NCBI GenBank assembly: GCA_019188255.1
Contig: JAETXT010000013.1
Span: forward strand, 558,001 to 622,000
Reading direction: 5' to 3'
DNA length: 64,000 bases
DNA from: Verticillium longisporum
Lineage: Eukaryota; Ascomycota; Sordariomycetes; Glomerellales; Plectosphaerellaceae
Made by a program: the position numbers and the translations under genes. Shown one piece after another: positions 46,033-55,014 of the stretch (its first letter is position 1; each line of letters opens with the position of its first letter). The notes under the pieces are model-generated. The model made no database searches. It saw only the letters and a list, made by a program, of their open reading frames with translations, and was not told the origin of the DNA.

Positions 46033-48398
46033 ATGACGAAACCCATGTCTTTGCCGTTGGTCATTGCCACAATGGCATGTGGCGCCATCGGCGCTCTTGC
46101 TATGAGCATCCCGGTGTCCGTTGAACATTCCAAGATCCTTCACCAGGCCCGAGACGTGCAGGATGAGTATGACTACATCATAGTCGGCGGAGGCACCTCC
46201 GGACTGACTGTCGCTGATCGACTGACTGAGAGCGGGGAACGTACGTTTTGGCAATCTCGGGAGGGGAAAGCAGACATCATGGCTGACGTCGATTCTGTCT
46301 AGATACCGTGTTGGTCATCGAGCTCGGTGTCATCGGTGCGTTGGGCCGAAGCCTTCACTGCCGCATCCTCTAACATTCAGTCTTCTAGCAAATGGCAGCT
46401 CTGTCAATAACGTGTCTGGCGGCGCCCAGGCGTTTTTCAACGCTTCTCTCACATTCAACTTCCCCTCTGAACCACAAGTCAATCTTGGCGGTCGCACCGT
46501 CGGCGTCGTCGGCGGTGTTCTCCTCGGCGGCTCGTCCGGTGTCAATGGTTTCCAGGTCCACCGACCGCAGAAGGCAGACATCAACCGATGGGGATCTTAC
46601 TTTGGCAAATGTTCGGACTGGAGCTGGGAGAACCTCCTGCCGTATTTCAAAAAGGTGAGCCAGTCTCGGAGATGGGGCCGTCAAGTGCCGTCGCTGACGA
46701 TAGCAGGCCTGGCAGCTTCACCCGCCGTCCGAAGAGACCGTTGAAGAATTTGGCATCAGATACGACGAAAGCTACTGGGGAACTGATGGTGGGATCCACG
46801 CCATGTTTCCGTCCTTCAATTGGCCTTTCTTGAGTGAGTATCATTCTGAACTGCAACACCGCAGGTGCTTATGTTTCTTGCAGAGAATCAGATGGAAGCC
46901 TACGAAGAGATTGAGGGGGTCGAGTTCCCTGTTGACTCTGGCGCCGGCGAGCCGGGTGCATTCTGGTACCCTCACTCGGCAAACCCTGAGCAGGTGACGA
47001 GGTCGTTCGCATTGAGCGAGCACTGGACCGGTAAGGCGACTGTGCGAGATAATTATGAGACTGTGCTCGGGCAGAGAGTTTTGCGCGTGCTTTTTGAAGA
47101 CAAAGTGGCCGTAGGTGTCGAGTACGTCGCTGCTGGTGCTATCAATGCTTCGGGAGCACGCGTTGTGAGTGCTCGAAAGGAGGTTATCGTCGCTGCTGGC
47201 ACGATCCATACCCCTCAGATCCTGGAGGCGAGTGGCATAGGAGGTAGTGCCCTCTTGGAAGAAGCGGGGATTGACGTCGTCGCTGACCTGCCTGGTAAGT
47301 CGTCCCAGAAAGAAGTTGGGCGAGTTAAGGTCGTGACTGACGATATCTTAAGGGGTCGGTGCCAACTTCCAGGATCACCCCCTGGGCGGAGGCGCATCAT
47401 TCACTTGTGAGTAACTCTGGTCTAGTATGACGCCCTGACATCTGTCTGACAGTCATGAGTTACGAACTGGGATTTTCATCCTGATTCTAGTGACCTTCAG
47501 ACGAACGAGACATTCCGTGCTGAAGCAGAAGCCGAATTCGCAGAGAGTCGTACAGGTGAGATAATCCAAAGTTCTACTCCAGTTACAACAGACCAGTACT
47601 GACTTACATCGCTAGGCCCTCTGACTATCGCTTCTGGCAACGCAGCCTCTTTCCTCCCCTTTTCCGTGATCGCCCCCTCCACCTTTGAAGCCATTGCCTC
47701 AGCCTACGAAGCCCAGGACCCTGCGGCGTATCTACCTGCCAACTCGGACCCTACCCTCATCGCCGGCTACGCCGCGCAAAAGACGCGTTTCGCCGCGGCC
47801 CTCCGCGCGAAAGACGCAGCCTTCTACAACCTCTTCCTCCGCGGCACCAACACAGAGGGCTCCTCCATCGTCTTCCTCCACCCCCTCTCGCGCGGCACCG
47901 TCCACATCAACACGGCAGACCCCTTCTTCGCCCAGCCGCGGGTCGACTACCGCGCCCTCTCGAACCCCACCGACCTCGACATCCAGGTCGAGTTTGTCAA
48001 GTTTTCGCGACGCTACTTTCTCGAGACGAGCCTCGCCGAGTTCGGACCGGTCGAGGTGTCGCCTGGCGCCGACGTCACGTCCGACGAGGCGTTGCGGGAG
48101 GCGCTGCGGGGGCTCATCAGCCCCACGTGCTTCCACCCCGTCGGCACGGCGGCCATGTTGCCGCGGGAGCTGGGCGGCGTCGTCGACGAGAAGCTCCTGG
48201 TGTACGGCGTCGAGAAGCTGAGCGTTATCGATGCGAGCGTGCAGCCTGATCTGCCGGGGGCGTATACGCAGCAGCCTGTGTATGCGATTGCCGAGAAGGT
48301 GAGATTACTCTTTTTCTTTTGGTTTCGCAGCCGCCAAGGGACATGACTGTGTACTGACGAGACTGCAGGCCGCGGATCTGATCAAGGCCCGGGCTTGA
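46033..48398 (+). CDS. Secreted GMC (glucose-methanol-choline) FAD oxidoreductase, one frame break at an exon junction
   Basis: This is a flavin-dependent alcohol or sugar oxidase/dehydrogenase, probably extracellular. Nine exons fit: 46033-46240, 46303-46335, 46389-46654, 46707-46833, 46884-47294, 47353-47406, 47491-47555, 47616-48298 and 48369-48398, about 625 residues. The N terminus (MTKPMSLPLVIATMACGAIG) looks like a signal peptide. The FAD motif is YIIVGGGTSGLTVADRL, then TVLVIELG split by introns 1 and 2. GMC signatures are GVLLGGSSGVNGFQVHRP and TIHTPQILEASGIG. The catalytic His region is CFHPVGTAAMLPRELGG. Exon 6 ends one base into a codon (FTT) and exon 7 supplies only one base before DLQTNETF, so one base is missing there. 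The substrate is unknown. It borders the gene-poor interval. Confidence 0.88.
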
Positions 48399-48728
48399 GA
48401 AGCGGGAATTGTTCGATCGCGCTAGACGTTGATCTTGACTTTGGGTCAGTTATGAGGGTTCAGACAGGGTTAAGGCCGAACACGCTGTCGACAGATGATC
48501 GAGGAGAAAGCGACTTCAAAGCCGGGTGCAAGGTATCCTATGTAATCGATTTCGACCCAACAGCTCTGAAAGCTTAGCCGTCCTCTACTCTATCTTCTCC
48601 CTTTTTTGCACCCGATAACATCCCCGTTACTACCGTTTGTGAGACCCCTCCAACGCCTGGTGCTGACAGTCCCGGAACCCCAAATTGGAAAAAGGAAGAA
48701 AATGGCAAAAGAGTAACGAGCACCTGGC
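48399..48728. other. Short convergent 3' intergenic region
   Basis: 330 bp between the 3' ends of the GMC gene and SRP40; presumably 3' UTRs. Nothing else is seen. Confidence 0.5.
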
Positions 48729-50177
48729 TTACTCGTCAAACTTGACGCCGCCGCGACCGCCAATGTCAATCATGCCGCCGCGGTAGCTGCCCTTCTTCTT
48801 CTTGTTCTTCTCCTTGGTGAAGCCCTTGCCCTTGGTGACGATGAGGTCGGCGTGGGCGCGGTCGCTGTAGTCGTTGGGGACGTAGTCGTTGGAGGCGAAG
48901 CGGGGATCGACGTAGGTCGACTCCTTGATGCGGGAGAAGGGGACGTTCCTGCCCTTTTGGTTGTTCATGTTGCCGCGGCCGCGGTTGTTGAGGGTGCTGG
49001 GGTCGGGGGGCAGGGGCGGGGCCTGGAAGTCGGGCGAGGTTTTGTTGTCGAGGGTGACGGACGAGTGAGAAGGGGCGTCCTGGACGGCGTCCTTCTTCGC
49101 CTTGGTCTTCTCCTTCTTGGTGGCGGCCTCGTCGTCGGACGAGTCGGAGTCGGAAGAAGAAGAGGAGGAGGATGACGAGTCAGAGTCGGACTCGGGCAGG
49201 GGCACCTTGGCAGCGGCGGAACCGTCATCGGAGCTGGAGTCGCTGCTGTCCGAGTCCGAGTCTGATTCTGAGTCCGAAGAGGAGGAGTCGCTATCGCTGC
49301 TCTCGCTGCTGCTGCTGCTGCTGCTCTCGTCGCTGCTCTCAGCCTTCTTCGTGGTCTTCTTGCCCCTCTTGGCCTTGGCCTTGGCCTTGGCAGCCTTGCC
49401 CTCGTTCTCGCTGTCGGAATCAGAGGAGCTGTCCGACCCAGAGCTGGAGCTCGAGTTCGAGGACTCCGAAGAGCTGGCAGCCTTGGCCGTCTTCAGCTTC
49501 TTCGCGGTAGGACGCTTCTTGTCGGATTCGGAGTCGGAATCGGAAGAGTCCGAGTCAGACGAGTCACTGCTGTCTGAAGCAGGAGCCTTGCGCTTCAGGT
49601 TGACGACGGGAACGGCAATCCTGGGAGCGGGCTCATCGTTGCTCTCGCTGCCGCTGTCGCTGTCGGAGCTGCTCGAGTCGGAGTCGGAGCTGGAGTCGGA
49701 GCTCGACTCGGCGGCGGCAGCGTCAGCCATGTCGACATCCTCCTCGGAGCTCGAATCGCTGCTGCTGCTGCTCCCGCTCTCGCTCTCGCTCTCGCCGGAG
49801 CTGGAGCTGACGTTCTGCACCACCGTCTCGGTGATGGTGACGGGCTCGCCCTCGGGGGTGCTCAGCGACGTCTCCCAGGTCTGGAAGACGCTGACGAGGT
49901 TGTGGCGGTGCTTCTTGGTGGCATGCTTGGACTTGGACGACTTCTTGCCGTGCTGCTTCTTGAAGGCCACGTGGGCGGACGGAGCGTGCTCGGAGAGGAA
50001 GTTCTCGACAAGATCCATGAGCTCGGCGGGCGGAGCGGCAGGCGCGGCGACCTTCTTGCCCTTCTTGTCCTTCTTATCAGTCTTGGCCATGGTGACGGTG
50101 GGCTGCTGCTCGCTCTTGGGCGCAGTGGTTTTGACCGAGTTGTTTGAAAAGAGCCAAGCGGGTGGCTTGTTCGACAT
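48729..50177 (-). CDS. SRP40: Nucleolar phosphoprotein SRP40/Nopp140 (NOLC1) homologue
   Basis: This is a nucleolar chaperone of snoRNPs. The single exon encodes 482 residues from ATG 50177, or 453 from ATG 50090, which has an ideal context (CACCATGGCC) and gives a more typical N terminus, MAKTDKKDKKGKK. A LisH-like segment follows: LMDLVENFLSEHAPSAHVAF. The long centre consists of Ser/Asp/Glu tracts (CK2-type sites) alternating with Lys/Ala-rich basic blocks, the Nopp140 pattern. The SRP40 C-terminal domain is intact: VPFSRIKESTYVDPRF, NDYSDRAHADLIVTKGKGF, KKKKGSYRGG and GGRGGVKFDE. Long antisense frames over this gene are composition artefacts. Confidence 0.93.
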   Translation of the reverse strand: MSNKPPAWLFSNNSVKTTAPKSEQQPTVTMAKTDKKDKKGKKVAAPAAPPAELMDLVENFLSEHAPSAHVAFKKQHGKKSSKSKHATKKHRHNLVSVFQTWETSLSTPEGEPVTITETVVQNVSSSSGESESESGSSSSSDSSSEEDVDMADAAAAESSSDSSSDSDSSSSDSDSGSESNDEPAPRIAVPVVNLKRKAPASDSSDSSDSDSSDSDSESDKKRPTAKKLKTAKAASSSESSNSSSSSGSDSSSDSDSENEGKAAKAKAKAKRGKKTTKKAESSDESSSSSSSESSDSDSSSSDSESDSDSDSSDSSSDDGSAAAKVPLPESDSDSSSSSSSSSDSDSSDDEAATKKEKTKAKKDAVQDAPSHSSVTLDNKTSPDFQAPPLPPDPSTLNNRGRGNMNNQKGRNVPFSRIKESTYVDPRFASNDYVPNDYSDRAHADLIVTKGKGFTKEKNKKKKGSYRGGMIDIGGRGGVKFDE

Positions 50178-51359
50178 GTGTTGTGGTAGTTGAGAGTGCG
50201 GTGGGTGGATGGCCAGGCACTTGGATCAACCTAGGGTTGGTGTGGTGGATTGAAGCAAGAGCAATAGTTGCGATCCTCGACAGGGAGTTTTTTTTTTTTT
50301 TCTTCCCTACCTAGGTAGGTACTGGGAGCACTGATCAGGTTGTCGCCTGATTCGAAGACGCCAGCCTCGATTGACCAAATTTTTTTCGAGACAGACCCCG
50401 GCCCCGCCAAGGGTCTTATCTTATCAAGATCCGCAACCTCTACAGGCACCATATACTTGTATAGGCCAGAGAGGACCTGCACATGGCTTGATCATCTTGC
50501 CCAGCTCAAAGGCTATTGCTATGGTATCTCCTACAGCGTCACTGAGACAGTTATAAGCCAAGTACACTAGTATGCTTGCAAGCACATCCATGGCCGGCTA
50601 ACTCCAGATCCTGTGACGTGAGCACCGTTCTGCAAGGACAATCGCATAAGGACGAAACCAGAACCACTGCTTGCAACTACCAGCTCACCATGGCATCGTC
50701 AGGAGAAGCACTCTGTTGCACCATCACCATAGACCTCGGGTCCAGACCTGCACCGCCAAGTCCCTCCATGCACCCATACAGTCAACCCCTGCTGGTATCA
50801 TCAGCTCCAGCCCAGACGTCGCCGCCAAAGTGTTCCACCCTCAGCATTGCGTCAACCCCAACAGGCATAGTGGATGAGCAGCCTTGCGCAACACAGGCGA
50901 TGGAGGCGTCGACCCAGGTTGAGGTTGTCAAAGAAGCCTCCTCCATGCATGGCGTGGCAGACAAGAAATAGCACAGCAGCAGCCGCCCAGGTCTGGAGCC
51001 CGAAATGTCACAAAGCCAATAGGGTCCCTGGAGTACCTTATAATGACCATGTTGCTTTCATGGACCGTGGGTAAAGTACCAACTGCAATGGAGAGTAGCA
51101 ACTGCTATAGAATTGATGGTCACTGGCACTCAGATCTCACATCTCATGTATCGAGGCCCGTGCATCGTATCCCTGTGTGCGCGCCCATGCACAAGTCCAA
51201 GTACTCTTGGTACTGTAAACAAAGGTCCCACCATAGCTTTGAGTACAATCCATCCCCAATACATCACCAGCTCTCCTTTCACCTGATCCGCATCCTGGTC
51301 GCCATCATTTCCCCCAGCCGTCGTGCCGACACGGACGGGCACCAGCCACCTACCTTACG
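50178..51359. other. Divergent promoter region between SRP40 and the C3HC zinc-finger gene
   Basis: About 1.2 kb. It holds a T-tract (about 50288-50300) followed by a CTACCTAGGTAGG palindrome at about 50308-50320, and the doubtful small ORF at 50690-50971. Confidence 0.5.
50690..50971 (+). CDS. Doubtful small ORF, 93 residues
   Basis: An ATG in near-ideal context (CACCATGG) opens MASSGEALCCTITIDLG, followed by Pro/Ser-rich sequence with several Cys, ending in VADKK and TAG. No signal peptide, membrane segment or family motif is seen. It lies in the promoter region between two divergent conserved genes, so it may be chance or a lineage-specific peptide. Confidence 0.2.
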   Translation: MASSGEALCCTITIDLGSRPAPPSPSMHPYSQPLLVSSAPAQTSPPKCSTLSIASTPTGIVDEQPCATQAMEASTQVEVVKEASSMHGVADKK

Positions 51360-52987
51360 ATGAACGCAACCAAAAGAAAGTTCAACTCCTTGATTCAGGG
51401 CATCGGCAGCCGGTCGTCGACACCTGCCAACGACATCGGCACCACCTCCAACGATGCAGCACCTTCCGCCTCCCCTCGACCTGCCTCTCTCGCCTCCTCC
51501 CTCCACACCTCACCAGCAACGATGGCCGTCGAAGAAGACCTGCTGCAAAAACGACGGCGTCTGCAGGCGCTGACCGACAAGCGCGCCGCCGCAACGAACA
51601 CGATCAAGTCCCTCGGCGGCACGACCAAGGTCTCGAACATTGTGCTGAAGAAGTGGAACTCGACCAGAGAACCCGCCGACGCGGCCAGGCCGGCCTCCAA
51701 GTACGCACCCAACGACCGCGCCGAGCTGCTGAAGAGGCTCGCCCCCTTCCAGGGGATCACCGACTGGACGCCCAAGCCCGACCTGGTCAACGAGATCGAG
51801 TGGGCCAAGAGGGGTGGGTGTGCCAGGGCAAGGAGCGCGTGCGCTGCACGCTCTGCAGCAAGGAGCTCCTCGTCAAGCTCACGAAGAAGGAGGTCGACGG
51901 CCAGCACGTGCCCGCGCTCGTGTCGTCCGACGTCGAGGAGGCGCTGCAGGAGAAGTATGCCGAGCTTGTCGTGACCGCCCATCAGGAGGACTGCCTGTGG
52001 CGGAGGCAAGGATGTGACGGTATGCTGTTGTCCGATGCCTATGGCCCATTGCTTCTCGACTGACTCTCCTTTTTTTGTGCAGACTCATTACTACGACTGT
52101 CATTGACGAATGCCAAGGTGAGCCACGAAGCTCTACGGCAGCGGTACGACGAGCTCTGCGCCCGGAAGCCGTTCCTTCCCTATGAATTCAACCTGCGACT
52201 CCCCGAAGGCCTCGACATGGACGCCATCCTCTCACAACTACCCGATGACTTTTTCAAGAACCCTGCTCCCAGGCCAGACATGGAACACCCGAACCGCGTC
52301 GCCCTCGCCCTCGCCGTCATGGGTTGGCAGGGTCTTTCTAATGCCAGGATCGGCGCCGTGCCCAACTCGGCGTCCTGCCACACGTGCCTGCGCCGACTCG
52401 GCCTGTGGATGTTCAAGAGCAAGGAGGTCGGGCCAAGCAACGAAGTGCTCGTCCCCGCGCCCATGGATCACCTAGACCCGGCCAGGGAGCACCGCTTCTT
52501 CTGCCCGTGGAAGAACCCCCAGACCCAGCGGTGGAACAGCACCAAACCGTCCTCGGAAAAGGACCTGCCTGCGTGGACGATCTTGACGCAGGTCATCAAG
52601 AACGACGCATACCTGCGGGGCGCTTTGGATGACAGGCCAAAAAGCCGCGCGCGACCTAGCACCGCCAAGCACAATACGGACAAGGACGACAACGGTGCGC
52701 CCTCTACTCCTGGACGGCCGAGCATAGCCGCGACGACAATTGGCGACCGGGGCGGCGTCTCGTTCGACACCCCGTCTCTGGCCGCGCCGGAGGGTGACGA
52801 GGAGGATGAGGAGAAGGTACGCGACAAGAAGGACAAGGAGCGGTGGGCTCGTCTGAGGAGAGTCAAGAGCTTGTTTGAGACCAAAAGTGGGAAGAAGTCT
52901 CGAAAGTCCCAGAGTCGGCCCGGCACGGGACACTCGACTGCGTCAGCGCTGACAGGGACGGTTCCTGGGGAGGCCACCAAGGAATAA
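51360..52987 (+). CDS. C3HC zinc-finger / Rsm1-like nuclear protein, one frameshift
   Basis: The family includes fission-yeast Rsm1, budding-yeast Pml39 and human NIPA/ZC3HC1, linked to the nuclear pore and mRNA export. Exons are 51360-52019 and 52083-52987. The intron has a GTATGC donor, TGCAG acceptor and CTGAC branch. The C3HC module has its conserved Cys in VCQGKERVRCTLCSKELLV, with H-x3-C in HQEDCLW. A second Rsm1-type module carries SASCHTCLRRLGLW and HRFFCPWKN. The C terminus is basic and Ser-rich. The frame slips at GGGG 51811-51814: one more G gives WAKRGWVCQGKE, exactly at the start of the zinc module. The corrected length is 521 residues. Without correction the protein would end shortly after the N-terminal part. 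Confidence 0.87.
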
Positions 52988-53379
52988 GGGTTCGCCCTGT
53001 AATGGGCTACCACAAGCGGGCATCTGTATGTGTACCGTAATCATGGAGTTGAAGGTGGTGCAATGGCCAGGAGAGGTGCTTCAGAAAGCAGAATGCATCA
53101 TGACATATCGCATAGAATACCCAATTATTTCATGTCAAATCACAAGCCGTTCACCATCGTGATCTCTGGAGGAAGATATTCATCAGTGACAATTATGCAG
53201 TAATACGTCAGGTCTATTCACTACCTGCATAATATGCATTTTCGCAGAACCTTCTGCCTCGCTTCGCGACTCATCTGAGCCTTCACCTTCACCTTCACTC
53301 AAAACTTCGACAACTTGACTTCAAGTTCGCCGAGAGCCCACGAGATGGACACTTAGGTGTTGATTCATTATCTGAAACC
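52988..53379. other. Short intergenic region, C3HC gene to EngB gene
   Basis: About 390 bp between tandem genes. It is A/T-richer than the exons and includes a CCTTCACCTTCACCTTCAC repeat at about 53280-53298. Nothing else is seen. Confidence 0.5.
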
Positions 53380-54774
53380 ATGTTCGGTCGACAAATCATC
53401 ACTCCACAGCGACTCAGCGCGGCAGGCCGTGGTCTGAGATGGCAACCCCTTTCATCAGAAACCCGCCGCTCATTCACGCCATCTGCGTTTCGATATCCTC
53501 GTTTGAGGCCAGGCTCTCGAACCTCAACAGTAATGCGCCACGACCATGTCCAGCCTGCAGAGCAAGTCCCGAGCCGTGTCGAGCCAGAAGAGGCCCCCAA
53601 AGCAGACACTAGCAGCACACCACCGAAACAGCCAAGACCACGCAGAATCCCCCCTCAACTCACGCAACCCCACGACATCTGGCGCGCTCACTCCATCCAC
53701 CTCGAACTCCCGCCGGACGCGTCAACCATCCCAGTCGACGAAGCCAGCGGCCCCCCAGAGTCCTACTTCTCCAAGACGCCCACCAAACCGAAAGCGCCTC
53801 CGGCCCCCGGCACGCTCACCTTTGAGCCGACGCCGACGCCCACCCACGCCCTCGCCTCGAAGCTCCTGACAACCCCGACGCCGACGTTCCTGCACGCCTC
53901 GTCGCACCTGCGCAACACGCGGGCCAACTCGGCGCTGCCGGAGATCGCCATCATCGGCGCCTCAAACTGCGGCAAGTCGACGTTTCTCAACGCGGTCGCG
54001 CACCGCGCGCACCTGGCGCGCACGTCGGCGCGCGCGGGCCACACGACGACGATGAACACGTACGGCCTCGGCCCGGCGCCTCCGCCGGCGGCGCAGGCGC
54101 GGGCGCGGGCGCGCCTCGGCCCCGGCGAGCGGCCGCCGCGCCACGCCCTCGCCGTCGTCGACACGCCGGGCTACGGCTTCGGGTCGCGCACGGCCTGGGG
54201 CGACGGCATACTGGGGTACCTGGCGCGGCGGACGCTGCTGCGGGGCGTCGTCGTGCTGCTGCCGGCCGACAAGGAGGGGCTCGCGCAGCGGGACGCCGAG
54301 GTGCTGCGCATGGTGGCGTCGCTCGGGCGCCGCGTGCTCGTCGTGCTGACCAAGACGGACAAGCTCGTGCGCGCGTACCGCGGGCCCGAGGCCGACGGCG
54401 ACCTGCACGGGTGGCTGCGCGGGCGCGCGGCCGCCACGGTGCGCGCTGTGAGGAGGGCGTGCCGCGGCGAGAAGGGGACCCTCGTGCCGCGCGTCTATCT
54501 CACGGCCGCCGCCATGGAGAGGCGGGAGGGTGAGTGGAAATCAGAGCCCATGGGCTGCCATCGCGGCATGGCGGGTGTGCGTGAAGCCATCATGGAGATG
54601 GCCGGCGTGGGGGAGCTGCTGGCGCCAAATGGAAAAAAGCAAGCGGCCAAGCATGATGTGTATAGTCTCGAGGACGTGCCGGCCGAGAAGCGGTCCGAAA
54701 CTAGAGATCCTGAGGCCTGGGGAGGCGAGACGATTTCTTTTGAGGACTTGGAGAAGATGTACCGAAAGAAGTAA
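53380..54774 (+). CDS. EngB/YihA-type GTPase, probably mitochondrial (Mrx8-like)
   Basis: EngB GTPases assist large ribosomal subunit assembly; the yeast relative Mrx8 is mitochondrial. The single exon encodes 464 residues. The N terminus (MFGRQIITPQRLSAAGRGLR) is basic and acid-free, fitting an import signal. A disordered Pro/Thr-rich stretch follows to about residue 185. The G domain shows G1 GASNCGKST (193-201), the EngB-typical switch I RAGHTTTMN, G3 DTPGYGFG (from 261), and G4 TKTD (324-327) preceded by VLVVL. Between switch I and G3 an Ala/Arg/Pro-rich insert of about 25 residues interrupts the usual core. GC content is very high in the G domain. The C terminus ends EDLEKMYRKK. It converges with the copper ATPase gene. 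Confidence 0.9.
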   Translation: MFGRQIITPQRLSAAGRGLRWQPLSSETRRSFTPSAFRYPRLRPGSRTSTVMRHDHVQPAEQVPSRVEPEEAPKADTSSTPPKQPRPRRIPPQLTQPHDIWRAHSIHLELPPDASTIPVDEASGPPESYFSKTPTKPKAPPAPGTLTFEPTPTPTHALASKLLTTPTPTFLHASSHLRNTRANSALPEIAIIGASNCGKSTFLNAVAHRAHLARTSARAGHTTTMNTYGLGPAPPPAAQARARARLGPGERPPRHALAVVDTPGYGFGSRTAWGDGILGYLARRTLLRGVVVLLPADKEGLAQRDAEVLRMVASLGRRVLVVLTKTDKLVRAYRGPEADGDLHGWLRGRAAATVRAVRRACRGEKGTLVPRVYLTAAAMERREGEWKSEPMGCHRGMAGVREAIMEMAGVGELLAPNGKKQAAKHDVYSLEDVPAEKRSETRDPEAWGGETISFEDLEKMYRKK

Positions 54775-55014
54775 TGCCTACGCAGTTGGCCGTACGATAA
54801 GTTGTAAACCACAATGTATAACATTCTGTAACGATTTACCCAAGGAGTCACTCCCTGTGATCAGGCCTAGAAATTGACTCTCTGCCTGAATTCCATTGCT
54901 CTCAATTTTGCTCAATTTCGCTATTCTAAATGTCCCTTAAGTTCCAATGCTTGAGAGATCCGCCCAGTTATACATGCTAATTTTGCTCGTCAAGTATGTT
55001 CCAGAAGAAACCCC

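Noticed and set aside
46033..48398. Biosynthetic gene cluster around the GMC oxidoreductase
   Set aside because: No polyketide synthase, NRPS, terpene synthase, P450, transporter or pathway regulator lies next to it. The neighbours are housekeeping genes.
49102..50193. 363-codon Leu/Ser/Glu-rich frame antisense to SRP40
   Set aside because: It is the complement of Ser/Asp/Glu repeat codons and hence an artefact.
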